DNA from: CAVSWT01 sp963775245
Lineage (GTDB): Bacteria; Bacteroidota; Ignavibacteria; Ignavibacteriales; Ignavibacteriaceae
Reading direction: 5' to 3'
DNA length: 64,000 nt
NCBI GenBank assembly: GCA_963775245.1
Contig: CAVZID010000037.1
Span: forward strand, 1-64,000
The position numbers and the translations under genes are program-made. Under the pieces are notes generated by a model that did no database searches, was not told where the DNA came from, and worked only from the letters and a program-made list of their open reading frames with translations. Positions 1 through 10,332 of the stretch are shown piece after piece; within the stretch, counting starts at the first letter, position 1; each line of letters opens with the position of its first letter.

Positions 1-353
1 TAATATCTTTTACCTGCTTGAAAACTTATTGTATCTTCACTTAGATAAGCCCTTTTTTTTAGATATGTAGTTACCCCTGGGAAAAAATTATAAGTAACGG
101 AATTTTCATCAGTTATCATGACCTTTGCATAGTCAATAAAAAAATCATCATAATTATAAGAAGCCCCTTCTCCCAAATATGCAGTTTTATAAATATAAAT
201 CGTTGGCTTCGTTGTATCAGTACTAACCCATGAAAGAACACTAACAGGTTTAATTTCAATTGATTGAGTGGACAAATCTTTGCAATGCTGTAATAAAAAA
301 AACAACGAAGTAATTAATATCAAAGGCAAGATTTTTTTATACTTAAAATTCAA
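1..353 (-). CDS. DUF4249-like outer-membrane-associated lipoprotein, 3' part cut off by window edge
   Basis: The minus strand is open from a TTG at 351-353 to the window edge, giving 117 residues. The N-terminus is basic, then hydrophobic, and ends in a lipobox-like LLQHC, so this is probably a lipoprotein. What follows (a beta-rich stretch with an AKVMITDENSVTYNF segment) resembles the start of DUF4249 proteins. These are known to sit beside TonB-dependent receptors in Bacteroidota, and here the frame overlaps the end of such a receptor by 11 bases, which suggests translational coupling. No ATG is available before the signal sequence, so TTG is my choice of start. The family assignment rests on this short N-terminal piece and its neighbour. 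The exported substrate or ligand cannot be told. Confidence 0.6.
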   Translation of the reverse strand, partial: MNFKYKKILPLILITSLFFLLQHCKDLSTQSIEIKPVSVLSWVSTDTTKPTIYIYKTAYLGEGASYNYDDFFIDYAKVMITDENSVTYNFFPGVTTYLKKRAYLSEDTISFQAGKRY

Positions 354-2607
354 CTGTAACTCCCAATGTTGGAACTATAAATGATCCCCAATAAAATTCC
401 TTACTTTCTCTATCGTAGCTAACCTCTATCTTATAATAAAAAGGATTTGGTGAATTATAAATATTTAGAATTTGCAGATAAGGTTTTAACATGTATTTCC
501 CCCAAAAAAGCGAACCGTTTATTCCAATATCCAATCTATGCTGCAATGGTAATCTTTTACCGTCTTTTATATCATCAATTGGCCTAAAAAAGAAATGGCC
601 ATCCTCTAATGGATCACCATAACTATCAAATCCATAAGGGGAATCTCTATAATCCTCTCCGCCAAGATATCTCCCAATAACATCTGTATAAGGGGCTCCT
701 GTTGCGATTGTCCAATAGGCACTTACTTTCCAGTTTTTCCATAGTTGATATGAAAGTAATATTTTAAAGTTATGAGTACGATCATAAGAATTATAATAAT
801 CATAATCCCTCCCAAATTTTATCGATCTTGAAAACGAATATCCAATCCATCCAGTTAAGTCCCCGGTTGTCTTTTTTAATAATACATCTATTCCAGCAGC
901 GTATCCATTTTCATTCACATATCTTGGTGGTTCATTATAAGATGAATGAAGGTTATTTCTAATTTTATAATATGCTTCTGCTTTAAAATTTAGTGGAGAA
1001 TGGTTTTCAATAGAAAATGAAAATTGGTCAGTATTACTTATATCATTTTTGTTTGATGAAAGAAAATAAATCGAGTATGGTGAGAAAAGGTCTTCAGTTC
1101 TAATTTCTTTCCTTGTATATAAATATTGATAATATCTACCATAGTTAAATCCTAAAGATATATTTGACGTAATATTATATTTTAAATTTAATGACGCTGA
1201 AGGAAGAAATGATTTTGTTTTTGATAGATAGCTTCCTCTTAATCCAACCTCTGCTTTAAGGTTGTTGCTCAAATCAAAATTATCTAAAGCAAAAAAATTA
1301 AATACAAATGTTTTTGAGTAATAATCAAATACTGGAGGAGCATAATCAAAAAATACCTGTTCGGGCGGATTAATAATATCCTTTAAATCTCTATTCTCAC
1401 CTATAAACCAGTTGTACTTAGCAGCAATATATTTTATTTCTGAACCAGCAGAGAAAGATTTTCCCCATAATTTTGAGTTATATTCAGAACGTTAAGTTAA
1501 ATCGTAAATATTATTATTAATTATTGTTTTTGCAGCCGGTAATTCCTTCACATTCATGTCAGCATCAAAGTAAGCGCTACTAAAATAAGTTTTAAACTTA
1601 ATATCACTTTCCGAATTAATTAAATGCAGCCACTCTGCATTTAGTAAAATATTACCCCAATTTGGATGCTCCTTCACCTCATTAAAAATATATTTGTCTT
1701 CGAAGGCTAAACGAAAAACATCTTTTGTATATAATGCACTAAAGCTGAAAAGATTTTTTGCGTCAAACGGAATAGAATATTTAGTATAAGTATCATAAAA
1801 ATAGTAGGGAAATTTAGCTTGTATTATTTCCCCCAATATATCAAAGTATGTTCTTCTAACAGCTAATAATAATGAACCTTTACCGATTGGTATTTGCAAC
1901 AAACCTTTACTGGATAAAAGACTTACTGCAGCAGAAAACTTTGGGGCGGTTAAGTCTCCGGATAGCGATTCCATATCTAAAGTACCGGATAAATATCCTC
2001 CTTGACTTAAGGGGTAATTTGATAGATGCACGGTTTCTTTTTTTATTATATCATTGTTAACTGAACTAAATATGCCTCCTAAATGGTATGGATTATACAA
2101 AGGTACACCATCTAATGAAATTAAAGTTTCATCAAAATTTCCCCCTCTAAAAAACAACTGGCTGTTTAAATCACTTGATGATGTTACCCCGGGTAAACTT
2201 AGAATTGCTCTAAATGGATCTGGTTCTCCAAACTGTGGAATATCTTTTAACTCACCGGGAAGTAGTACTATTCCCTTATTAACGTCATTATTATTTTTCT
2301 CTCCTAATATTTTAACTGTATCCAGATTTATTGAAACCGGGTTTAACTCAAAGTAATATCCTGTTTCTTCATCTTCATTTACATAAATTTCTTTTTTGAA
2401 TTTTTCATATCCGACAAAGCTAATTTGTATATTATAATAACCGGAAGGTAATTTTAATTCAAAATATCCTTTTTCATTTGAAGTGGTTCCCTGTCCAGTT
2501 TCAATTATCAATATATTGGCATTATAAATTCTTTCATTAGTATTTTTATCTATAACGTAACCCTTGAGGAGATTAAGTTCGGACTGGGCAGATAATGGAA
2601 TTTCCAT
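343..2607 (-). pseudogene. TonB-dependent receptor with N-terminal carboxypeptidase-like domain, interrupted by an in-frame TAA
   Basis: Two open stretches (2607-1492 and 1491-343) lie in the same frame and are separated only by one TAA at 1494-1492. Together they make an outer-membrane receptor of about 754 codons. Order: an incoming signal region, a carboxypeptidase regulatory-like beta-sandwich (about residues 12-95, starting LKGYVIDKNTNERIYNA), a plug domain (about 110-220, with FFRGGNFDETLISLDGVPLYNP), then the beta-barrel to a C-terminal VTVEF. Beyond the stop the sequence continues as RSEYNSKLWGKSFSAG, normal barrel sequence, so one C-to-T change in a Gln codon would explain the stop. 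The 5' end is also unclear: the hydrophobic signal runs upstream of the ATG at 2607 with no ATG, GTG or TTG in frame before a stop near 2722. The gene is either a recent pseudogene or a sequence error. Confidence 0.8.
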
Positions 2608-3184
2608 AAAAAAGATTGTGAAAATTAGAAACGTTAATAAAGAAAATTTTTCACACGAACTATTTTTCTGTAATAAGGAAATGGCAACACCCCTTTTATT
2701 ATCTAACGATTGAATACTCTTTTATATTTAATTTTTTTTAATTGCTTGTCATTATAAATTATGGTAGAATTCAGAAAAAATAATCCCAAATTGGCATTAG
2801 AATTTTCATGATAAAAATTTAAACTATCGCAAAACATTATTAAATAAGAAAAGTGAATATGATTATTATAAAACCCCATGAAGATTGTTAAATTGATTTC
2901 ATTATTTAAGAATGACAAAGAGTATTAATTTTACTCTAAATTCTTAAATAAAGTAGAATTAAGATAAGACGATAATTAAATAGAAACAAGAATCTTTTTT
3001 ACCTCTCCCCCAAATGAGCTCTTTAAATTATAAAGCTTGTTAAATGAAGTTAATTCTCCATTTATCCCACATTATATTATTCCAAACAATTTTTTGAGGG
3101 TTTCGCTAATATTTAAATAAATTTTTACACGGAAAAAATCATTAAAAAAGCCTATATTATTTGTCCATTTATTTAGAAGTTTGT
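2608..3184. other. AT-rich divergent intergenic region
   Basis: This stretch separates the minus-strand receptor from plus-strand ppk1, so it should carry both promoters. The 2608-2720 part continues the receptor frame and encodes a plausible signal-peptide core, so the true receptor start may lie there (a non-standard ATT near 2682 follows an AAAAGGGG run). A 71-codon open frame at 2918-2703 has no ribosome-binding site or recognisable composition. Nothing else was recognised. Confidence 0.5.
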
Positions 3185-5319
3185 ATGCAGCCAAAAGAAT
3201 TATTAAAAAAGTATAATGACCCTAAAAACTTTTTCAACCGCGACTTAAGCTGGATTGAATTCAACCGGCGCGTGCTTGAAGAAGCTTTAGATGCCGACCA
3301 GCCGTTGCTGGAAAAGGTAAAGTTCATTTCAATCTTTCATTCCAACTTGGATGAATTTTACATGATCCGAATTTCCGGTTTGAAGGAACAAATAGCAGCA
3401 AGTGTGTTGGAACCTTCAATTGACGGACTTACACCAATCGAGCAGCTTCAGAAAATTGAAAAATGTGTTCAGTCTATGCTGAAAACTGTAATGGATTTTT
3501 GGACAAATGAAGTTGTCCCGGAATTAAAAGTAAACAATATTGATATTGCAGAGTACCATGAACTTTCCGAAAATGAAAAAAATATTTTAACCGAATATTT
3601 TAAAAAGAAATTTACCCGGTTCTAACTCCGCTTGCTTTCGATCCGGGAAGGCCATTTCCGTATATATCAAATTTAAGCTTAAGCCTGGCTATCCTTATAA
3701 AAAAACCTAATGGTGAAAATCATTTCGCTAGGGTAAAAGTTCCAAGCATTCTTCCAAGGCTTATGCAAATTGATAATATTATTAATCCAAATAAAAAAAC
3801 ACAAACTAATGGACAATTCAGTGCAAAGTTTGTTTGGCTGGGAGATATCATAAAAGATAATCTTTCACTTTTATTTCCAGGTTTGGAAGTAGTACAGGCA
3901 CACCGTTTTAGAATTACGCGCGACACTGATATTGAATTACAGGAAGATGAAGCAGATGACCTTTTAAGTGTAATTGAAGAAAATATTCGTCAGCGCAGGT
4001 TTGGCAGCGTTGTTAGACTTGAAGTGGCCAGCAAAATGCCTGATTTCATGCTCGATACTTTAATGGAAAACTTATTAATAAAAAGTGAAGATGTGCATAT
4101 AATTGACGGCCAATTAGGTTTAAGCGATATTATGACTTTGTATGACCTTCCGCTTCATCAATTAAAAGCAAAACCATATTACCCGGTAATTCCAAAATTC
4201 TTCGAAGAGGATGAAGATATTTTTACAACTATCAGGCAAAAAGATATTTTACTTCATCATCCTTATCACTCATTTACACCTGTAATTGATTTAATAAAGC
4301 AGGCGGCAAAAGATCCCGATGTACTTGCAATAAAACAAACACTTTACCGCGTGGGGCTGAATTCACCAATAGTAAAATATTTAATTGAAGCTGCCGAAAG
4401 AGGAAAGCAGGTTGCAGTACTTGTTGAACTTAAAGCACGTTTTGATGAAGAGAATAATATCTTTTGGGCTCGCGAGCTTGAAAAAGTTGGTGTACATGTT
4501 GTTTATGGTTTGGTTGGATTAAAGACTCATGCTAAAATGACTTTAATAGTACGCAAAGAATTTGACGGAGTGAAAAGATATGTTCATTTATCAACCGGCA
4601 ATTACAATGCTACTACTGCAAAGCTTTATACCGATTTAGGTTATTTTACTTGCGACAATGATATATGCACTGACGTTGCAGATATTTTTAATTACCTTAC
4701 CGGTTATTCAAAGCAAACAGAATTTAAAAAATTATTTGTATCGCCAATTAATATGCGTACAAGAATGATTGATTTGATTCTTAGAGAAATAGAAAATAAA
4801 AACAACGGCGGTGATGCAAAAATTATTTGGAAGCTCAATTCACTTGTTGATCCGGCAGTTATCAGCGCTTTATATGAAGCATCTAACAATGGGGTTCATA
4901 TTGAATTGATAGTAAGAGGAATCTGCTGCCTGATTCCAGGAGTCGAAGGGCTAAGTGAAAATATTAAAGTTATTAGTATTGTGGGTAGATATCTTGAGCA
5001 CAGCCGGTTATTTTATTTTTACAACAACGGCGGCGAAGAAATGTATTTAAGCAGCGCAGACATGATGCAAAGGAACCTGGATAGAAGAGTAGAAATAGCT
5101 TTCCCGGTTGAAGACAAAAAAATTAAAGATGAACTTTTAAAATCTTTAATTAAAATCTCACTTAAGGATAATATTAAAGGAAGAATTTTAAATAGCAATA
5201 TGACTTATTCTAAAATTGAAGATGAGAATAACCAAAAGAAGATTGATTCACAGGAATGGCTTATGAGCCAGGCTATAAAAAAATCAGGCAATTATTCAAA
5301 GACTAAAGTATCACGTTAA
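3185..5319 (+). pseudogene. ppk1: Polyphosphate kinase 1, one-base frameshift near 3611-3613
   Basis: Transfers the gamma-phosphate of ATP to polyphosphate chains (reversible), usually at the inner membrane face. The first frame (from ATG 3185, FFNRDLSWIEFNRRVLEEA) covers the N-terminal and part of the head domain, and stops at 3625. The second frame supplies the rest, including the active-site histidine of LKTHAKM, HLSTGNYNATTAKLYTDLG, and the second histidine of LEHSRLFYF. At 3611 the sequence reads TTTACCCGG. One extra T gives KKFYPVLTPLAFDPGRPF, exactly the family sequence, and a full 711-residue enzyme of normal length. All catalytic motifs are kept, so I think the missing T is a sequencing error. 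ATG 3185 is preferred over an in-frame TTG at 3161, which would add residues not typical of the family. Confidence 0.9.
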
Positions 5320-5393
5320 TATTTTAGACTTTTAGTTTAGAAACTAACTTTTAAAATATTTTCAAATTATTTTAAAAAGAAAAAGGATTACAA

Positions 5394-6497
5394 ATGATTG
5401 ACATAACAAAAAGCGGAATACTTAATTCTTTCAAGAAGGTTGATGATAAAAACTTCAGTAAAGATTTGTTAACATTGAATTCAATAAAAAATATTGAAAC
5501 CAATGATGATGATTTGACTATTGATTTTTCGCTGCCTATCTCGCAAGCTAATGTTACAGATGAATTAAAATCAAAATTTATTAAAGTATTAAAAAATGAT
5601 TTCCCTGATCTTGGTGAAGTTACCATTAACATTCAAGCTAAAGTAGCAGCTCATAACGATCAAAAGAAAGATTCAATTTTACCAGGAGTTAAAAATACTA
5701 TTGCCGTTGCTAGTGGAAAAGGCGGCGTTGGTAAAAGTACTGTAGCTGTAAATCTTGCGGTAGCATTAGCGAAAGACGGGCACCAGGTTGGGTTAATTGA
5801 TGCAGATATTTACGGCCCGAGCATTCCAATAATGCTTGGAATAAAAGACAAGCCGCAAATTTATCAGAATCAAAAAACCATGAAAATGATCCCGCTGGAA
5901 AATTACGGAATAAAATTAATTTCCATTGGATTGTTAATTGACGATAATGCCCCGGTTATTTGGAGAGGCCCCATGGCCAGCGGTGCAGTAAAACAATTTA
6001 TGACTGATGTTGATTGGGGTGAGCTTGATTATTTAATTTTCGATATGCCTCCCGGAACCGGCGACATTCAATTAACTTTAGTTCAAACTATTCCACTTAC
6101 AGGAGCAGTCATCGTTACAACTCCACAGGAAGTTTCATTAATCGATGCGCGAAAGGCTTTAAAAATGTTTGCACGTGTAAATGTGCCTGTGTTAGGAATT
6201 GTCGAAAACATGAGCTATTTCATTGCGCCGGATACCGGTAAAAAATATGACATATTCGGTTCAGGCGGAGGCGAGAGAATTTCTAAGGAATTAAACTCTC
6301 CTTTTATCGGCGGCATTCCTATTGACCCGCGTATAAGGAAAGGTGGAGACAGCGGCGTTCCAATTGTCTACGATATCCCTGATACAGATGAAGCAAAAAT
6401 TATTACCAGGATTTCAAGAAACTTAGCTGAACAAGTTAATTTGAATAACTTAAAAGATAATTCAAAAGTTGAAATTCTTCTTGAAGATGATGAATAA
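5394..6497 (+). CDS. mrp: Mrp/ApbC-type iron-sulfur cluster carrier P-loop ATPase
   Basis: Cytosolic ATPase that binds and delivers Fe-S clusters to apoproteins. Residues about 5-85 are a MIP18 (DUF59) domain. From residue 100 comes the deviant Walker A ASGKGGVGKST (108-116), then DADIYGPSIP, a Walker B-like FDMPPGTGDIQL, and ENMSYF. The length (367 residues) is typical. Odd point: the cluster-binding CxxC that follows MSYF in E. coli-type Mrp reads APDTG here, so the usual cysteine pair is missing. The downstream nfu-type scaffold with a CxxC, 109 bases away on the same strand, suggests that the two proteins work together in Fe-S assembly. The ATG follows an AAAGGA ribosome-binding site. Confidence 0.93.
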   Translation: MIDITKSGILNSFKKVDDKNFSKDLLTLNSIKNIETNDDDLTIDFSLPISQANVTDELKSKFIKVLKNDFPDLGEVTINIQAKVAAHNDQKKDSILPGVKNTIAVASGKGGVGKSTVAVNLAVALAKDGHQVGLIDADIYGPSIPIMLGIKDKPQIYQNQKTMKMIPLENYGIKLISIGLLIDDNAPVIWRGPMASGAVKQFMTDVDWGELDYLIFDMPPGTGDIQLTLVQTIPLTGAVIVTTPQEVSLIDARKALKMFARVNVPVLGIVENMSYFIAPDTGKKYDIFGSGGGERISKELNSPFIGGIPIDPRIRKGGDSGVPIVYDIPDTDEAKIITRISRNLAEQVNLNNLKDNSKVEILLEDDE

Positions 6498-6606
6498 ATT
6501 TTGATTTAAATTTAGAACCAAAATTACAAGCATTCCGAAAAGGATGGCATTTATCATGTAATCCTGGTAAAGCAAAAAAAAATACAAAAGGCATTAAAAC
6601 AAATTA

Positions 6607-6834
6607 ATGAAAGAAGAAGTTTTAAAAGCATTGGATACGGTTAGGCCGTTTCTTCAGGCTGACAGCGGTGATGTAGAGTTAGTCGATATAACTGAAGACG
6701 GAATAGTGAAAGTAAGATTTTCCGGGGCCTGTGTGGTTTGTCCTATGTCTCAAATGACTTTACGTGCCGGCGTTGAACGTTCGCTTCAAAAGGAAGTGCC
6801 CGGTATTCGCCGCGTAGAAGCAGTTAGCAATTAA
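6607..6834 (+). CDS. NifU C-terminal-type (Nfu) iron-sulfur scaffold protein
   Basis: 75 residues and a complete single Nfu domain: an ADSGDVELVDI core, then GACVVCPMSQMTLRAGVE with the CxxC pair (Cys42 and Cys45) that holds a 4Fe-4S cluster at a dimer interface in this family, ending near GIRRVEAV. It lies on the same strand just after mrp and is probably co-transcribed with it. Nfu-type proteins in Bacteroidota and Chlorobi are often stand-alone small proteins of this size, so it is not a truncated NifU. Confidence 0.92.
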   Translation: MKEEVLKALDTVRPFLQADSGDVELVDITEDGIVKVRFSGACVVCPMSQMTLRAGVERSLQKEVPGIRRVEAVSN

Positions 6835-6923
6835 ATTCTTTTTCTTATATTTTTTCTTATTGAATTTAATAGGTTGTTATCTTCGACAAATAATATTTTA
6901 ATTTAAAACGTAATTTTGCTTGC

Positions 6924-7979
6924 ATGACTGAAATAACACAAAGAAAAATATCCAAGTTTCTTTTATGGCTTGTGGGAATAATAATTTTTCTGTTCCTTAT
7001 TTATCTATTATCTGATATTATAATTATTCTAGCAATTTCAATCTTGCTTGCTTTTATATTTGACCCTTTTGTTAAGCTCCTTGAACGAGAAGGATTCGAC
7101 AGGTTAAGCGGAACTTTAATTACTTTGATTGGTTTTAGTTTACTGCTTTATTTAGTTCTTTCATTCATCATCCCAAAATTTGCTTACCAGATGAATCAGT
7201 TGCTTGCAACTATTAAGCAGTATTCATTGCATGATCAATTAACTGCAATTGAGAGAGAAATTTATAAAATTATTCCTTTTTTTAACCCTGGTGACTTAAC
7301 TAATAATTTTGAGCAACTTATTTCGCCTAAAAAAATATTAGGTTCTTTCGATCAAATACCGGCTCTTTTATCAAACATCCTTTCAATTGTTGCTATACTA
7401 ATTATCATTCCGTTTATTACATTTTTTATATTAAAAGACAATCAAAAAATTTTCAAAGCAATAATCGATATTTTTCCAAACAACTACTTTGAAATGTCTT
7501 ATTGGATATTCAAAAGAATAACCACACAGCTTGCAAGATTTGTTAGAGGATGGATATTTGATGCTGCTTTTGTAGGGATTTTTTGCGGCGTGGGTTTTTA
7601 TTTAATAGGAATAGAGAATGCACTTCCTTTAGGGTTAATTGCCGGGCTTGGCCATCTTGTCCCTTATCTTGGCCCTTTAATTGGCGGGATTCCTGCGCTC
7701 ATAATTTCGTTTGTTCAATTCGGCGATTTTTCTCATGCGCCTTTTATATTTTTATTAATCTTAATTGTTTACACAATTGATAATGGAATAATTCAACCCT
7801 TAGTGTTTTCAAAAAGTGTAGATATGCATCCTATCATCATCATTCTTTTAATAATTGCCGGAAGCCAGTTGTTTGGAATTTTAGGAATGTTATTAGCAAT
7901 ACCAACCGCAACTGTGGTGAGAACTGCTGCTAAAGAAATTTATTTTGTATTTAAAAATTATAAGATTGCAAAGATTTGA
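6924..7979 (+). CDS. AI-2E family (PerM/TqsA-like) membrane transporter
   Basis: A 351-residue multi-pass membrane protein with about seven to eight hydrophobic segments. N-terminal helices at about residues 12-60, a soluble amphipathic stretch at about 85-150, then the family signature region PLGLIAGLGHLVPYLGPLIGG (about 233-253) and a C-terminal IIILLIIAGSQLFGILGMLLAIP segment. Members transport small molecules or ions: autoinducer-2 export is shown for some, Na+/H+ exchange for others, so the substrate is open. It follows nfu after 89 bases; co-transcription is possible but no functional link is evident. Confidence 0.88.
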   Translation: MTEITQRKISKFLLWLVGIIIFLFLIYLLSDIIIILAISILLAFIFDPFVKLLEREGFDRLSGTLITLIGFSLLLYLVLSFIIPKFAYQMNQLLATIKQYSLHDQLTAIEREIYKIIPFFNPGDLTNNFEQLISPKKILGSFDQIPALLSNILSIVAILIIIPFITFFILKDNQKIFKAIIDIFPNNYFEMSYWIFKRITTQLARFVRGWIFDAAFVGIFCGVGFYLIGIENALPLGLIAGLGHLVPYLGPLIGGIPALIISFVQFGDFSHAPFIFLLILIVYTIDNGIIQPLVFSKSVDMHPIIIILLIIAGSQLFGILGMLLAIPTATVVRTAAKEIYFVFKNYKIAKI

Positions 7980-8012
7980 AAAGTTAAATTGCTTACCGCA
8001 TAAGATTTACTT

Positions 8013-9011
8013 TTACAATTCATTCATTAAATTATTAATCACATCCACCGAAGTTATCCCCTCTGCTTCAGCATTAAAGTTTGTAATAATTCTATGCCGC
8101 AGTACAGGTACCATATTAATTTTAACATCATGAATATTAGGAGTGAACCTGCCATCCATGACAGATCGAGTTTTTGCAGCTAAAATTAAATACTGCGATG
8201 CTCTTGGCCCGGCACCCCAGCTAATCATTTGATTGACCATTTGAGAATTTTTTTCATTTTTAGGCCGTGTCTTACTAACAGAATTAACAGCAAATTCTAT
8301 TACATTATCTGCAACAGGAACTTTTCTAACTAAATCTTGAAATTGAATTATTTCTTCAGCAGAAACAATTTTATTTAACTTCGGCAAATATCCGCTTGTA
8401 GTTGTTTGAACAATTTTAACTTCTTCTTCAAATGAAGGATACTCAAGCCAAAGGTTGAACATAAATCTGTCAAGCTGTGCTTCAGGCAAAGGGTAGGTAC
8501 CTTCCTGCTCAATTGGGTTTTGGGTTGCTAATACAAAGAATGGCTCTTCCAAAGTATACGTAGTTCCGGCAGCAGTTACTTTATGTTCCTGCATCGCTTC
8601 AAGTAATGCGGCTTGTGTTTTAGGAGGAGTTCTGTTTATTTCATCAGCAAGAATAACATTTGCAAATACAGGGCCCGGAATAAATTTAAAATCTCTTTTT
8701 TTAGATAGCTGATCTTCCTCTAAAATTTCTGTGCCTGTAATATCGCTCGGCATTAAATCAGGAGTGAATTGAATTCGATTAAACTTTAAATCCATTACTT
8801 CAGCCAAAGTTTTGATCAAAAGAGTTTTTGCTAAACCAGGAACACCAACCAGCAAACAATGTCCTTTGGCTAAAAGAGAAATTAATAACTGATCTATAAT
8901 TTCATTTTGTCCAACTATGACTTTAGAGATTTCAGATTTAATTTCCTTAATTTTAACATTAAGTCTTTCTACCAATTGAACATCCTGGTCAAGCGCTTCT
9001 GCGTTTTTCAA
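8013..9011 (-). CDS. MoxR-family AAA+ ATPase
   Basis: 332 residues. Walker A GVPGLAKT (about residues 56-63), a Walker B-like VILADEINRTPPKTQAALLEAM, sensor region LATQNPIEQEGTYPLPEAQLDRF, and a C-terminal lid domain ending in RHRIITNFNAEAEGI. MoxR ATPases act as chaperones for metalloprotein or membrane complexes, often with von Willebrand-domain partners, none of which is in view. The start is a TTG at 9011 behind an AGGATG ribosome-binding site; an ATG a few bases upstream is out of frame and soon hits a stop. It is the last gene of the minus-strand foldase operon, 36 bases after the SurA-like gene. Confidence 0.92.
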   Translation of the reverse strand: MKNAEALDQDVQLVERLNVKIKEIKSEISKVIVGQNEIIDQLLISLLAKGHCLLVGVPGLAKTLLIKTLAEVMDLKFNRIQFTPDLMPSDITGTEILEEDQLSKKRDFKFIPGPVFANVILADEINRTPPKTQAALLEAMQEHKVTAAGTTYTLEEPFFVLATQNPIEQEGTYPLPEAQLDRFMFNLWLEYPSFEEEVKIVQTTTSGYLPKLNKIVSAEEIIQFQDLVRKVPVADNVIEFAVNSVSKTRPKNEKNSQMVNQMISWGAGPRASQYLILAAKTRSVMDGRFTPNIHDVKINMVPVLRHRIITNFNAEAEGITSVDVINNLMNEL

Positions 9012-9047
9012 TTTTCATCCTATATTATTTTATATGCTAAAAATTAT

Positions 9048-10325
9048 TTAGATACGAATCTGCCAGTATATTTTCTTTTTTAATTCCTTAATCCAGTTTT
9101 GATATAACTCTTGTTTCTTATACTGGTCTGTTAATTTTTTCAGTTCCTGGTAATCTTTATCAAGATTGACTTCATGCTGTGGAATTCTTTTTTCCAAATA
9201 TACTATATGATAACCATAACTTCCTTTACCAAAATCAATCCTTTTTGGAAAACTGATATCACCTTCTTTCATATTTGAAACAACATCCAGCATAGTCTTA
9301 TCCAATTGATTTAGATAAAAGGTCCCAAGTTCTCCGCCAAAAGGCTGGGTGTCTTTGTCCTCACTATACTTTTTTGCATACTTAGCGAAAGTGCCGTCAC
9401 CCTTTACAATGCTGTCTCTAATACTAGTTAAAAATTTAATTGCTGTTAAATCCGCCTGCTCACCGGTTTTAATTTTAATAAGAATATGCCTGGTATGAAT
9501 TGCTTCACCACGTCTTTCAATCATTTGAATAATATGAAAACCAACGGGAGATTCCACAACATCAGAAATTTGACCTGGTTCTAACGCATAAGCAGCTGCT
9601 TCAAATTCCGGATAAAATACTCCTCTCTTAACAAAACCAAGATCCCCACCCTGTGCAGCACTTCCTGGATCTTCGGAATATTTTTTTGCCATAGTTGCAA
9701 AGTCGGCACCGGCTTTTATTGAGTCCAAAATTGCCTGCGCTTTTTCTCTGAATTTTTCTTTCATCTCTACAGTAGCCGTTGGATTTCGGAAAATATGAGC
9801 TAATTGTACTTTTTCAGGAATTACACCAAGACTGTCTTTATATTTATTAAAAAAATCTTCGACTTCTCTTCTAGTAGCATCTACCGTTCCGAACTTTTTT
9901 TCTTGCAGCTTCTGAGCCATTAGATTCTTTTTCACATCATCATGCAGTTCTCTTTTCATTTTTTCAATGCTCATCCCGTAAACATCTTCAACTTTTTGTT
10001 TTGAACCATATTGCTGAATAAACATATTAATTTGGTAATCAATCCTATTTTTAATTTCATCTTCCGATACGGTTATTGAATCCAATATAGCTTGAGCATA
10101 AACCAGCTTGTCTTCAATCATAGCATTAAGAACATCTATTTTAAATACAGGCGTAACCTTCTCAATCTTTCTTTGAGCTGCGTAAAGATTTACCTGAAAA
10201 TCCAGTTCACTTTGCATGATAATTTCATTATCAACAACAGCTACAATTTTATCTAATACTTCTTGAGCATTAATTACTTTAAAAGCTGAGAATATTAAAG
10301 CAATCAGAATAATTTTAGTCTTCAT
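9048..10325 (-). CDS. SurA-like periplasmic peptidylprolyl isomerase/chaperone
   Basis: 425 residues with a cleavable signal peptide ending near INAQ (residue 21). A SurA_N chaperone-like helical domain (about 22-165, beginning VLDKIVAVVDNEIIMQSELD) is followed by two parvulin domains: one at about 170-270 (VQLAHIFRNP ... YSEDPGSAAQGGDLGFVKRGVF) and a second at about 275-385 (IHTRHILIKIKTGE ... YSEDKDTQPFGGELGTF). The architecture and length match SurA, which escorts unfolded outer-membrane proteins through the periplasm. An AGGTGA site precedes the ATG. It is the third of three parvulin-type genes in a row on this strand, suggesting a dedicated outer-membrane protein biogenesis operon. Confidence 0.9.
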   Translation of the reverse strand: MKTKIILIALIFSAFKVINAQEVLDKIVAVVDNEIIMQSELDFQVNLYAAQRKIEKVTPVFKIDVLNAMIEDKLVYAQAILDSITVSEDEIKNRIDYQINMFIQQYGSKQKVEDVYGMSIEKMKRELHDDVKKNLMAQKLQEKKFGTVDATRREVEDFFNKYKDSLGVIPEKVQLAHIFRNPTATVEMKEKFREKAQAILDSIKAGADFATMAKKYSEDPGSAAQGGDLGFVKRGVFYPEFEAAAYALEPGQISDVVESPVGFHIIQMIERRGEAIHTRHILIKIKTGEQADLTAIKFLTSIRDSIVKGDGTFAKYAKKYSEDKDTQPFGGELGTFYLNQLDKTMLDVVSNMKEGDISFPKRIDFGKGSYGYHIVYLEKRIPQHEVNLDKDYQELKKLTDQYKKQELYQNWIKELKKKIYWQIRI

Positions 10326-10332
10326 TAATCAC

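Noticed and set aside
2703..2918. 71-codon minus-strand frame in the intergenic region before ppk1
   Set aside because: No ribosome-binding site, random-looking composition rich in Asn, Ile and Phe, and it overlaps the probable receptor leader.
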